From Vibrio cyclitrophicus (GTDB lineage: Bacteria > Pseudomonadota > Gammaproteobacteria > Enterobacterales > Vibrionaceae): a DNA stretch of 64,000 bases. Under the pieces are notes generated by a model. It saw only the letters and a list, made by a program, of their open reading frames with translations. It had not been told where the DNA came from and searched no databases. The translations under genes and the position numbers were made by a program. Every line of letters starts with the position of its first letter. Positions within the stretch are counted from its first letter, which is position 1. Positions 15,977 through 25,030 of this stretch are shown piece by piece. The stretch covers positions 992,001 through 1,056,000 of the forward strand of contig CP065366.1 in the NCBI GenBank assembly GCA_023206055.1, in the 5' to 3' direction.

Positions 15977-16294
15977 TTAAAGACCTTTTAATTCATCTTC
16001 GAACTTGATCATGTTGTCTGCCAGTTTTTCTGGATCGACAGTGTATGAACCGTTCGAAATCGCTTCTTTGATCGCTGCTACTTTCACAGAATCAAAGCTT
16101 GGCTGTGCAGCCATATCTTGATGGAGCTGACCAATCGCTTTGCCTTGTTGGCTCAGTGAAACCGCATCTTTGCTTACTGGTGATTTAGTTGATACATCGG
16201 AGCGCGATGCCTCAGAACTAGAATCAGAGCGCACTGCTGAACGGTTAGTGGTCGTTAGGGTTTGCCCTGAACGAATATTATCGATGCCTGCCAT
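15977..16294 (-). CDS. flgM: Anti-sigma-28 factor FlgM
   Basis: The 105-aa protein has a disordered N-terminus starting 'MAGIDNIRSGQTLTTTNRSA' and a C-terminal sigma-28-binding helix region ('DSVKVAAIKEAISNGSYTVDPEKLADNMIKFEDEL') typical of FlgM. It holds FliA inactive until it is secreted through the finished hook-basal body. The ATG at 16294 follows an AAGG; a start at 16336 is possible on paper but would lie inside the -10 box of its own promoter (16336-16362), so it is rejected. flgN follows. Confidence 0.93.
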   Translation of the reverse strand: MAGIDNIRSGQTLTTTNRSAVRSDSSSEASRSDVSTKSPVSKDAVSLSQQGKAIGQLHQDMAAQPSFDSVKVAAIKEAISNGSYTVDPEKLADNMIKFEDELKGL

Positions 16295-16335
16295 AGTTAA
16301 GCCTTTTTCTTCAAAAATGGGAACCTGTACAGTCA

Positions 16336-16362
16336 ATATCGACCAAGGGTTCGATTACTTTA
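16336..16362 (-). promoter_or_regulatory. Sigma-28 (FliA) promoter of flgMN
   Basis: On the minus strand: TAAA-N15-GTCGATAT, matching the FliA consensus TAAA-N15-GCCGATAA at 10 of 12 specified positions. It lies about 40 bp before the flgM ATG. Control of flgM by FliA gives a feedback loop. Confidence 0.8.
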
Positions 16363-16473
16363 GCAATTTTTAGCCCAATAGTCGAAAAGGGACAAAACAC
16401 GGCAGCTGTAATATTCAGCGTTAGAATTGAGAGTAAAATCACTAACAATTACCACCCATTTAGAAGTAAAGCG

Positions 16474-17220
16474 TTAAAAGTAAACCGTGACTTCAGACAT
16501 GCTGGTAACAATCCCTTCAATTATACGCTGTGATTTATCATTTTTCACTCTTACTTGATCACCCATAGATCCATCGGTAAGCGCAGTTCCTTTGGTGGTA
16601 ATGGTCATGCCACCTTTTACTGCCTGTATGATAACCTTCTCGTTGCGACATACGACACAGATATCGCCTCTTTCAACAACATCTCCCGGTCTTAGGTTCT
16701 TTTTAACCTTGGCACCGACGACTTGCTCTGGAGCGGTGAAACCTTGGCGACGAAACTTGTTAAGAGAAATCATCGCGGTGGTCACATCGTATTGACCGAC
16801 AATTTCGCCTCTTGCTAGTGCTCTGGTTGTCGTCACAAGCGGCACTGACATCGAAAGTCGCACCGGTACATAAACTCGCCACTCATCAGGAACACATTGC
16901 ACTAAAACCGTAATGCTACTGCGGGTATTGGTGGTGGTTGAGGCGCTGGTCTCTAAAGGGGATGGGCAGTCTGTCGCTTTGATTCTTGAGTCAACATTTG
17001 CTGAATTAACAAAGAGTTCGCCGCCTCGTGGCTGTTCGACGGTATCAAGGATGTGCTGTTCCGCTGCAGATTGAATCATATCAATTTGTTCTGGGGTCGC
17101 AGCTTGTACAAAAAAACTAAACAATATTGATAAAATGCCGATAAACTTAGCGACAGTTTTAAAAGTAGCTCTACACATTGCTATGGAAAGAGGTGGCAAA
17201 TTTGTTTTATAATACGTCAT
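16474..17220 (-). CDS. flgA: P-ring assembly chaperone FlgA
   Basis: The 248-aa periplasmic protein has a hydrophobic signal segment 'FIGILSILFSFFVQAATPEQ'. It carries the SAF/FlgA C-terminal domain ('TRALARGEIVGQYDVTTAM', then 'NLRPGDVVERGDI' and 'VRVKNDKSQRIIEGIV'). FlgA assists assembly of FlgI subunits into the P ring. A second in-frame Met at residue 15 (17178) would give a shorter signal peptide, but it lacks a Shine-Dalgarno, so the longer form is kept. It is transcribed toward flgM but is probably its own unit: flgM has a separate FliA promoter in the gap. Confidence 0.92.
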   Translation of the reverse strand: MTYYKTNLPPLSIAMCRATFKTVAKFIGILSILFSFFVQAATPEQIDMIQSAAEQHILDTVEQPRGGELFVNSANVDSRIKATDCPSPLETSASTTTNTRSSITVLVQCVPDEWRVYVPVRLSMSVPLVTTTRALARGEIVGQYDVTTAMISLNKFRRQGFTAPEQVVGAKVKKNLRPGDVVERGDICVVCRNEKVIIQAVKGGMTITTKGTALTDGSMGDQVRVKNDKSQRIIEGIVTSMSEVTVYF

Positions 17221-17232
17221 TCCGTTTCTCTG

Positions 17233-17250
17233 GTGGTTCGTAGCCTGCAG
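17233..17250 (+). promoter_or_regulatory. Weak candidate sigma-54 promoter for cheV-cheR
   Basis: GTGGTTCGTAGCCTGCAG keeps GG-N10-GC spacing and a TGCA -12 core, but the -24 box is TGGTTC. Low confidence. Confidence 0.35.
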
Positions 17251-17297
17251 TAGACTAACACTTTTTATACAAAAAAGTTTGATATGGAGATGAGCTC

Positions 17298-18224
17298 ATG
17301 ACGGGTATTCTTGATTCGGTGAATCAGCGTACGCAACTCGTCGGTCAAAACCGATTAGAATTACTAACCTTTCGCCTAATGGGGCGTCAGCGTTACGGCA
17401 TTAATGTCTTTAAAGTAAAAGAAGTGCTTCAATGCCCTAAGCTGACAAAGATGCCAAACTTGAACCCACTGGTTAAAGGTGTAGCACACATTCGGGGGCA
17501 AACGATCTCTGTGATCGACTTGAGCTTAGCGATTGGTGGCCGTCCTACAACGGATGTTGAAAAGTGTTTTGTGGTTATTTCTGAGTTTAACCGAACCATT
17601 CAAGGTTTCTTGGTCAGTTCAGTAGAGCGCATTATTAACATGCACTGGGAATCGATTCTTCCGCCGCCAGATGGCGCAGGTAGAGCTAACTACCTGACAG
17701 CGGTAACCAACATCGATAATGAATTAGTCGAAATTCTGGATGTTGAGAAGATCCTTGCAGAAATCTCGCCTGTTGATGAAACAATGGACAGCAAGATTGC
17801 TGAAGACATTGCGAAAGTTGAACAAGAGAAACCATTAGTTCGCCGTATCTTGATTGCTGATGACTCTACGGTTGCTCGTAAGCAGGTTCAGCGTGCGATT
17901 GAGTCGATCGGATTTGAAGTTATCTCGGTGAAAGATGGTAAAGAGGCCTATGAGAAGCTGGTGCAGATGTCATCGGAAGGCAATATTTACGACCAGATTT
18001 CGTTGGTGATTTCTGATATCGAAATGCCAGAAATGGATGGATACACGCTGACTGCTGAAATTCGTCGTCACGCCGAACTTAAAGACTTATACGTAATTTT
18101 ACACTCATCATTGAGTGGTGTATTTAACCAAGCCATGGTTGAGCGTGTTGGAGCTAACTCCTTCATCGCTAAATTCAACCCGGATGAGCTTGGTGCAGCG
18201 GTAAAAGCTGCGTTAACTAACTAA
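17298..18224 (+). CDS. cheV: Chemotaxis coupling protein CheV
   Basis: The 308-aa protein has a CheW-like domain (residues about 15-165, 'LELLTFRLMGRQRYGINVFKVKEVL', 'VKGVAHIRGQTISVIDLS') joined to a response-regulator receiver domain (about 180-305, 'RRILIADDSTVARKQV'). The predicted phosphoacceptor is Asp240 in 'ISDIEMPEMDG'. CheV couples chemoreceptors to CheA and tunes adaptation. A Shine-Dalgarno (TGGAGATGAG) precedes the ATG, and cheR starts 11 bp downstream, so they form an operon. Confidence 0.95.
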   Translation: MTGILDSVNQRTQLVGQNRLELLTFRLMGRQRYGINVFKVKEVLQCPKLTKMPNLNPLVKGVAHIRGQTISVIDLSLAIGGRPTTDVEKCFVVISEFNRTIQGFLVSSVERIINMHWESILPPPDGAGRANYLTAVTNIDNELVEILDVEKILAEISPVDETMDSKIAEDIAKVEQEKPLVRRILIADDSTVARKQVQRAIESIGFEVISVKDGKEAYEKLVQMSSEGNIYDQISLVISDIEMPEMDGYTLTAEIRRHAELKDLYVILHSSLSGVFNQAMVERVGANSFIAKFNPDELGAAVKAALTN

Positions 18225-18235
18225 AAGAGACATTA

Positions 18236-19063
18236 ATGACTGCTATAACAATAAGTGATCAAGAGTATCGCGATTTCAGCCGTTTCTTAGAATCTCAATG
18301 TGGCATTGTATTAGGTGACAGCAAGCAGTATTTAGTGCGCAGTCGTCTAAGCCCATTAGTAACGAAGTTTAAGTTAGCTTCGTTGTCTGATTTGTTGAGA
18401 GATGTAGTAACAGGTCGAAACCGTGAGCTGCGTGTGGCTGCTGTCGATGCCATGACGACGAACGAGACACTTTGGTTCCGTGATACTTACCCGTTTGCTG
18501 TACTTGCGGATAAGCTTCTACCGGAAATAGCGGCAAATAAACGTCCTATTAAGATTTGGTCTGCGGCAAGCTCTTCAGGCCAAGAAGCGTACTCAATGGC
18601 AATGACGATTCTTGAAACTCAAGCTCGTAAGCCAGGTATGCTGCCAAATGTATCGATTACCGCAACTGACATTTCAGCAAGTATGTTAGATATGTGCCGC
18701 ACCGGCGCTTACGACAACCTAGCATTGGGACGTGGGCTTTCTCCTGAGCGTCGTCGTACTTTCTTTGAAGATGCGGGCGATGGCCGTATGAAAGTGAAAG
18801 ATAACGTCAAGCGCATGGTGAACTTCCGCCCTCAGAACCTGATGGACAGCTATGCATTGTTAGGCAAGTTCGACATCATTTTCTGTCGTAACGTGCTTAT
18901 TTATTTCTCGCCTGATATGAAGTCAAAGGTACTTAACCAGATGGCAAATAGCCTAAACCCTGGTGGTTACTTACTATTGGGTGCGTCTGAATCGTTAACA
19001 GGCTTAACGGATCGTTTTGAAATGGTTCGCTGTAATCCAGGCATCATCTATAAATTAAAGTAA
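18236..19063 (+). CDS. cheR: Chemoreceptor methyltransferase CheR
   Basis: The 275-aa protein has an N-terminal all-helical CheR domain (residues about 8-70) and a C-terminal SAM-binding domain ('IKIWSAASSSGQEAYSMAMTI' as motif I, 'ITATDISASML', 'FDIIFCRNVLIYFS'). It methylates glutamates of methyl-accepting chemotaxis proteins during adaptation. Length is normal. Coupled to cheV and followed by a strong terminator at 19106. Confidence 0.95.
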   Translation: MTAITISDQEYRDFSRFLESQCGIVLGDSKQYLVRSRLSPLVTKFKLASLSDLLRDVVTGRNRELRVAAVDAMTTNETLWFRDTYPFAVLADKLLPEIAANKRPIKIWSAASSSGQEAYSMAMTILETQARKPGMLPNVSITATDISASMLDMCRTGAYDNLALGRGLSPERRRTFFEDAGDGRMKVKDNVKRMVNFRPQNLMDSYALLGKFDIIFCRNVLIYFSPDMKSKVLNQMANSLNPGGYLLLGASESLTGLTDRFEMVRCNPGIIYKLK

Positions 19064-19105
19064 CGAGCGGCACCGATATTAGGTGTAACGTTACCATCTA
19101 AATTT

Positions 19106-19136
19106 AAAACCCAGCCAAGTGCTGGGTTTTCTTTTT
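19106..19136 (+). terminator. Terminator after cheVR
   Basis: Stem AAAACCCAGC / GCTGGGTTTT with a 5-nt loop, followed by CTTTTTCC. It separates cheVR from the flgB operon. Confidence 0.92.
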
Positions 19137-19260
19137 CCTGCTTAAGCTATATCTTTAAGTCAGAGTGACATTCCAATTTACTCTATTTTTTGGCTTGTAT
19201 ATTGCAAGTTTACCCACGAGTAACCTGTAAAAGTATTGATAGCCCGCTTTGTTTTAAAAG

Positions 19261-19277
19261 TTGGTATATATATTGCT
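19261..19277 (+). promoter_or_regulatory. Sigma-54 promoter of the flgBCDE operon
   Basis: TTGGTATATATATTGCT has GG-N10-GC spacing and a perfect -12 TTGCT. It lies 42 bp before the flgB start. Confidence 0.8.
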
Positions 19278-19318
19278 TTGGTTATCTCATAACAGTCAGT
19301 TCTTGAGTTGAGGTTTAC

Positions 19319-19714
19319 ATGGCTATTTCTTTTGACAATGCTTTGGGCATTCACCAACACACGGTTGGTGTACGTGAGCGTAACGCTGAGGTGCTTTCCA
19401 CCAATATCGCGCAAGCCAACACGCCTGGGTATAAAGCAAAAGGATTAGACTTTAAGAAATCACTGCAAGCGGCAAGTTCTGGGGCAAGCATTGGTCTTAG
19501 CCGTACAGATGGTCGGCACATTTCTGCCTCAACAACGGTTAACGGGGAAACGAAGTATCGAATTCCTACACAACCTGATACAGGAGATGGCAACACGGTT
19601 GATTTGGATTTGGAAAGAAACCTTTTCATGCAAAACCAAATTAGGCATCAAGCCTCTCTCGACTTCTTAGGAAGTAAGTTCAAGAATTTAACTAAAGCGA
19701 TTAAAGGGGAATAA
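19319..19714 (+). CDS. flgB: Flagellar proximal rod protein FlgB
   Basis: The 131-aa rod protein has the axial-family N-terminal motif 'NIAQANTPGYKAKGLDFKKSL' and a C-terminal heptad helix ('FLGSKFKNLTKAIKG'). FlgB forms part of the proximal rod in the periplasm with FlgC, FlgF and FliE. It is the first gene of the rod/hook operon, downstream of a sigma-54 promoter, and 4 bp from flgC. Confidence 0.95.
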   Translation: MAISFDNALGIHQHTVGVRERNAEVLSTNIAQANTPGYKAKGLDFKKSLQAASSGASIGLSRTDGRHISASTTVNGETKYRIPTQPDTGDGNTVDLDLERNLFMQNQIRHQASLDFLGSKFKNLTKAIKGE

Positions 19715-19718
19715 TTAG

Positions 19719-20132
19719 ATGAGTTTATTTAATGTATTCAATGTAACTGGTTCTGCGATGAGTGCTGAATCTGTTCGTCTAAATACGACCTCGAGTAACC
19801 TTGCGAACGCGGACAGTGTAAGTAGTTCTGCTGAAGAAACTTACAAGGCTCGTCACGCAGTGTTCGGCGCTGAGTTAAATAAAGCACGCAACAGTGGTCA
19901 CACTGTGCCTGTGAAAGTATTAGGTATTGTTGAAAGCGATAAGCCGCTTAGTGCGGAGTACAACCCGGATCACCCATTAGCGAACAACGAAGGCTATATC
20001 TACAAGCCTAACGTGAACGTTATGGAAGAAATGGCAAACATGATTTCGGCATCACGTGCGTACCAAACAAACGTACAGGTTGCTGACTCGAGTAAACAAA
20101 TGCTGCTGCGTACGCTGCAGATGGGTCAATAA
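19719..20132 (+). CDS. flgC: Flagellar proximal rod protein FlgC
   Basis: The 137-aa protein has the axial N-terminal signature 'LNTTSSNLANADSVSSS' and the C-terminal FlgC/FlgE/FlgG-type motif 'PNVNVMEEMANMISASRAYQTNVQV'. It is a proximal rod subunit. It follows flgB by 4 bp and precedes flgD by 17 bp, where an AAGGAGG Shine-Dalgarno is seen. Confidence 0.95.
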   Translation: MSLFNVFNVTGSAMSAESVRLNTTSSNLANADSVSSSAEETYKARHAVFGAELNKARNSGHTVPVKVLGIVESDKPLSAEYNPDHPLANNEGYIYKPNVNVMEEMANMISASRAYQTNVQVADSSKQMLLRTLQMGQ

Positions 20133-20149
20133 GGATAAGGAGGTAGCAC

Positions 20150-20863
20150 ATGGCTGGAATCAACAACAATGTTGGTCAAAGCGGCTTGTCCTATGTTGAC
20201 CAGCTGAAGAGTCTTCAAGATGGCGCTAAAAAGCCCGACGAAACAACAGGTAAGCAAGATCTTAAACAAGAAGACTTCTTATCTTTGTTGACTAAGCAAT
20301 TAGCACAACAAGACCCTTTTAAGCCGGTTAGCAATGACCAGATGATTGCGCAAATGGCTTCATTTGCGACCGTAGATGGCATTGGCAAAATGAATACACA
20401 GTTTGAAAGCTTGAATTCATCAATGACCTCTAACCAAGCACTGCAGGCATCCTCTTTGGTTGGCCGCGATGTATTGGTTCCTGGTGCGGCAGGTGTAAAA
20501 CCCGGTGATGGCGGTATGGCGTCAATGGTTAAACTTCCTCAAGCAATGGAAAATGTAATGGTCCGTGTTGAGAACGAAGTTGGCCAATTGGTTCGCACTT
20601 TTGATATCGGCTCTAAACCATCAGGTGATACACGTGTTGAATGGGACGGAAAAGACGAAGACGGTAACCCATTGCCGGCCGGTAAATACAACGTGAAAGC
20701 GTCAGGTTTATTGGATGGCGAGAACACAGAGTTCCAAGTGTCCAGTTATGCGAACGTGAACAGTGTGCTTCTTGGTAAGGGTGATGGCAACGTACTACTC
20801 AATCTGGCTGGTTTCACATCGCCAGTACGACTTGCTGAAGTACTAGAAGTTGGTAAAGCGTAA
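20150..20863 (+). CDS. flgD: Hook-capping scaffold FlgD
   Basis: The 237-aa protein has the conserved N-terminal FlgD motif 'LKQEDFLSLLTKQLAQQDPFKPVSNDQMIAQMA' (residues about 40-72). The C-terminal Ig/Tudor-like region follows ('RVEWDGKDEDGNPLPAGKYNV'). FlgD caps the growing hook and guides FlgE polymerisation. Strong AAGGAGG ribosome site. Sits between flgC and flgE in the operon. Confidence 0.95.
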   Translation: MAGINNNVGQSGLSYVDQLKSLQDGAKKPDETTGKQDLKQEDFLSLLTKQLAQQDPFKPVSNDQMIAQMASFATVDGIGKMNTQFESLNSSMTSNQALQASSLVGRDVLVPGAAGVKPGDGGMASMVKLPQAMENVMVRVENEVGQLVRTFDIGSKPSGDTRVEWDGKDEDGNPLPAGKYNVKASGLLDGENTEFQVSSYANVNSVLLGKGDGNVLLNLAGFTSPVRLAEVLEVGKA

Positions 20864-20913
20864 CGCTTTAAAAGAGTGATTATGCTAGCTAGAGAGATTA
20901 GGAGAATATTGGA

Positions 20914-22218
20914 ATGTCATATGTAGCTTTAAGCGGTCTATCCGCTGCACAACTAGACCTGAATACAACCAGTAACAACATTGCGAACGCAAACACATTT
21001 GGCTTTAAAGAGTCTCGTGCGGAGTTTGGTGATGTTTATTCAAGCTCGTTGTTCACTAACGGAAAAACCACCCCAGGTGGCGGTGCGCAAGCTAGCAAAG
21101 TTGCACAACAGTTCCATGAAGGTTCAAGTATTTATACCAACAACCCAATGGATTTGAGAGTTAGTGGTACTGGTTTCTTTGCTGTAGCTAAAGATCGTAT
21201 GGTGCCAGAGATTAATGAGTTAACTCGTAATGGAGCATTTCACCTAAATAAAGATAACTACATGGTAACCTCAAATGATGAATTTCTTCTTGGTTATGCA
21301 GTTGATCCTGAAAGTGGTGAAGTATCTTCATATGCCCCAAAGCCATTAAGCATTCCTGCTGAGTTTGGTAAGCCAAAGCAAACCGGTAATATTGAAGTAG
21401 GAGTTAACCTTCCTGCAAATGGTGATCTTAAAGACCCGGCTGCGTTTAACTTCAATGATTCTGATACTTATAATCGTTCAACATCTTCGACGGTATACGA
21501 TTCAATGGGGCAGTCTTACAAGTTAACGACTTACTACCTCAAAGACCAAACCCAACCTAATACTTGGCAAACTTATTACACCATGACTGATGGTGAAGGT
21601 GAGAAGCCAGTAAATATTACCGGTGGTGATGCGACAAATTCACAAGGCCATATCGGTCACACTATGCGCTTTAACAATGACGGTACTTTAGCGAATTTAA
21701 ATAACGGCCAGCCGATTATTTCTGAGCAGTTAGGTGCAGGTACAACTCCGATTGATTTAAATGGTGCCGATGTAACTCAAACACTTAATTTCGGTCTAGA
21801 CTCGTCAACTCAGTTTGCTGCTCCATTTGAATTGACTAAATTTGATGAAGATGGTGCAACCACGGGTTTCCTTACTAAGGTTGATTTTGATGAGGCCGGC
21901 AGTGTTCTAGGTACTTACTCAAATGGTGAAAACGTGATGCTTGGTCGTGTTGGTTTGGTACGTGTACCTAATGAGCAAGGCCTGGATAAGAAAGGCGGCA
22001 CGCAATGGGATTCTACTAGTTACTCTGGTGATAAGATCTGGGGTGAATCGAACAAAGGTTCATTTGGTAGTATCAACAACGGGTCACTAGAGCAATCGAA
22101 CATCGATATGACTCAAGAACTGGTTGATTTGATTTCTGCTCAACGTAACTTCCAAGCGAACTCGCGTTCTCTAGAAGTACACAACCAACTGCAACAGAAC
22201 ATTCTTCAGATTCGTTAA
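20914..22218 (+). CDS. flgE: Flagellar hook protein FlgE
   Basis: The 434-aa hook subunit has the N-terminal 'LDLNTTSNNIANANTFGFKE' and C-terminal 'LEQSNIDMTQELVDLISAQRNFQAN' axial motifs flanking a large variable middle domain. FlgE polymerises into the universal joint linking rod and filament. Length is typical of Vibrio. It is the last gene of the flgB unit: a hairpin and a separate sigma-54 promoter lie before flgF. Confidence 0.95.
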   Translation: MSYVALSGLSAAQLDLNTTSNNIANANTFGFKESRAEFGDVYSSSLFTNGKTTPGGGAQASKVAQQFHEGSSIYTNNPMDLRVSGTGFFAVAKDRMVPEINELTRNGAFHLNKDNYMVTSNDEFLLGYAVDPESGEVSSYAPKPLSIPAEFGKPKQTGNIEVGVNLPANGDLKDPAAFNFNDSDTYNRSTSSTVYDSMGQSYKLTTYYLKDQTQPNTWQTYYTMTDGEGEKPVNITGGDATNSQGHIGHTMRFNNDGTLANLNNGQPIISEQLGAGTTPIDLNGADVTQTLNFGLDSSTQFAAPFELTKFDEDGATTGFLTKVDFDEAGSVLGTYSNGENVMLGRVGLVRVPNEQGLDKKGGTQWDSTSYSGDKIWGESNKGSFGSINNGSLEQSNIDMTQELVDLISAQRNFQANSRSLEVHNQLQQNILQIR

Positions 22219-22245
22219 TCGTTTCGAGCGTTTGAATCATCTGCG

Positions 22246-22278
22246 AATACCCAATTCAATGTTATTGAATTGGGTATT
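22246..22278 (+). terminator. Long perfect hairpin after flgE
   Basis: A 15-bp perfect stem (AATACCCAATTCAAT and its complement) with a 3-nt loop GTT lies 27 bp past the flgE stop. The downstream sequence is only mildly T-rich, so it may be an imperfect terminator or a mRNA-stabilising 3' hairpin. Confidence 0.6.
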
Positions 22279-22434
22279 GTTGGTGAATTTGATATGGCCG
22301 TTTGCTTTTCTATTTGCCGCCCCTATTGCCGCACGGTAATGCCACTGGCAACAATTCTTCCTCAATGATCCTTCTGTGATCCCTCTTCTTAGTTGTTTTC
22401 TATTTAAATTATTGATAAATAACAGTTAAAAATA

Positions 22435-22451
22435 TTGGCACAGTGTTTGCT
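22435..22451 (+). promoter_or_regulatory. Sigma-54 promoter of the flgFGHIJ operon
   Basis: TTGGCACAGTGTTTGCT is a full consensus match (TTGGCAC-N5-TTGCT, GG-N10-GC). It also settles the flgF start, since transcription would begin near 22462. Confidence 0.9.
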
Positions 22452-22487
22452 TTATTAGCCCCAGAAGATGATTTTTGGAGCAAAATT

Positions 22488-23237
<750 letters not shown>

Positions 23238-23258
23238 TAGAATTTAAAGGAATTTGCT

Positions 23259-24047
23259 ATGCATCCAGCATTATGGGTAAGTAAAACAGGTTTAGACGCC
23301 CAACAAACCAATATCTCAACCATTTCAAACAACCTTGCCAACGCCTCGACCATTGGTTTTAAAAAGAGTCGTGCGGTATTTGAAGATTTGTTCTATCAGA
23401 ACATCAATCAGCCGGGTGGCCAATCGTCTCAGAATACTGAGTTGCCAAGTGGTTTGATGTTGGGTGCCGGTTCTAAAGTTGTGGCAACTCAAAAAGTTCA
23501 CACTCACGGTAACGCACAAACGACATCGAACAGCTTAGATATGATGATCGAAGGTGATGGCTTCTTCCAAGTGGAAATGCCAGACGGTGAAACAGGCTAC
23601 AGCCGAAATGGTCAGTTCACACTGAACGGTGATGGCGCGATCGTAACTTCGGGCCAAGGTTATGCTCTGCAACCAGAAATCGTTATTCCTGAAGATGCGA
23701 TTTCGGTGACGGTTGGTAACGATGGTGAAGTATCGGTTCGTCTACGTGGTGAGCAAAACAACGTAGTCGTAGGCCAAATCACCATCACAGACTTCGTAAA
23801 CCCAGGCGGTTTAGAACCAGTAGGTCAAAACCTTTACTTGCCAACCGGTGCAAGTGGTGACCCACAAGAAGGTGTCCCGGGTTTTGATGGCCTAGGTAAT
23901 ATCCGCCAATCGATGCTAGAAACATCGAACGTAAACGTAACCGAAGAGCTGGTTAATATGATTGAAGCTCAGCGTGTATACGAAATGAACTCGAAAGTTA
24001 TCTCGTCGGTAGACAAGATGATGAGCTTTGTTAACCAACAGCTGTAA
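23259..24047 (+). CDS. flgG: Flagellar distal rod protein FlgG
   Basis: The 262-aa protein is highly typical: N-terminal 'SKTGLDAQQTNISTISNNLANASTIGF'-type axial segment and C-terminal 'LETSNVNVTEELVNMIEAQRVYEMN'. It forms the distal rod that passes through the LP ring bushing. Length matches the family exactly (about 260 aa). The Shine-Dalgarno AAAGGA precedes the ATG. Confidence 0.96.
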   Translation: MHPALWVSKTGLDAQQTNISTISNNLANASTIGFKKSRAVFEDLFYQNINQPGGQSSQNTELPSGLMLGAGSKVVATQKVHTHGNAQTTSNSLDMMIEGDGFFQVEMPDGETGYSRNGQFTLNGDGAIVTSGQGYALQPEIVIPEDAISVTVGNDGEVSVRLRGEQNNVVVGQITITDFVNPGGLEPVGQNLYLPTGASGDPQEGVPGFDGLGNIRQSMLETSNVNVTEELVNMIEAQRVYEMNSKVISSVDKMMSFVNQQL

Positions 24048-24160
24048 TTGGTTTATTTGCCGTTTACTTACTTATTTACGATTAATAGATCTGTTTCTAG
24101 TGGATAGACGAGTTTCTATTCATTGATCTATTTACCATTGCCTGCTGAGAGTATATCGCC

Positions 24161-24937
24161 ATGAAACGTATTTTTTGTTTAGCCCTGGTTTTGTCTATGA
24201 CAGGCTGTGCTGTACTAGATCCTATTGAAACTCCAGCGCAAGAGAACGCGACCACAGTGGTTGATGCGGTAGAAGGTGATAAGTCGGCAGATGAAAGCTC
24301 TGGCATTATCGACACGCTTCGTGGCAGAACCGACCCAATCGCGGGTGATCCAGCATGGGCGCCAATCAATCCAAAAGAAAAACCAGAACATTACGCAGCG
24401 GCAACAGGCTCACTGTTCAATATCAATCATATTGGCAGCATGTACGATGACTCAAAACCGCGTGGCATTGGTGACATTATTACCGTAGCGCTAGATGAGA
24501 ATACTCGAGCGACCAAAAAAGCCAATGCCGACATGTCTAAGTCGAATGATGCCTCTATGGAACCCCTGGCTGTAGGCGGCCAAGAGCTGACGATCGACAA
24601 GTACAACTTCTCTTATGACCTGAGCAACACCAATACCTTTGCAGGTGATGCGTCAGCCAACCAAAGTAACAGCATCAGCGGCTATATTACCGTTGAAGTT
24701 ATCGAAGTCTTAGCCAATGGCAATCTAGTGGTTCGTGGTGAAAAGTGGATGACACTGAATACGGGTGATGAGTACATCCGTCTAAGCGGCACTATACGTC
24801 CAGACGATATTGATTTCGAAAATACCATCGCTTCAAACCGTGTTTCTAACGCACGAATTCAGTACTCAGGGACTGGCGTGCAAAAAGATATGCAAGAGCC
24901 TGGATTCTTGGCACGATTCTTTAATGTATCACTGTAG
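24161..24937 (+). CDS. flgH: Flagellar L-ring lipoprotein FlgH
   Basis: The 258-aa outer-membrane lipoprotein has signal peptide 'MKRIFCLALVLSMTGCAVL' with lipobox Ser-Met-Thr-Gly-Cys. The L-ring domain includes 'RGIGDIITVALDENTRATKKANADMSKSN' (cut short here) and the ending 'YSGTGVQKDMQEPGFLARFF'. It forms the L ring in the outer membrane. A 113-bp gap from flgG holds an 8-bp inverted repeat (24084-24091 / 24125-24132) but no promoter that I recognise. Confidence 0.95.
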   Translation: MKRIFCLALVLSMTGCAVLDPIETPAQENATTVVDAVEGDKSADESSGIIDTLRGRTDPIAGDPAWAPINPKEKPEHYAAATGSLFNINHIGSMYDDSKPRGIGDIITVALDENTRATKKANADMSKSNDASMEPLAVGGQELTIDKYNFSYDLSNTNTFAGDASANQSNSISGYITVEVIEVLANGNLVVRGEKWMTLNTGDEYIRLSGTIRPDDIDFENTIASNRVSNARIQYSGTGVQKDMQEPGFLARFFNVSL

Positions 24938-25030
24938 AGCTTGAGAGGGTGTCGACATACTGACAGCTTCTATCGCGCACCATATCTAGCTAAGCTATTA
25001 TAAATTAAAGCAATACAGACAGGTTACTCA

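Noticed and set aside
22443..22487. Longer flgF start
   Set aside because: It overlaps the -12 element of the flgF promoter, so it could not be translated from that transcript.
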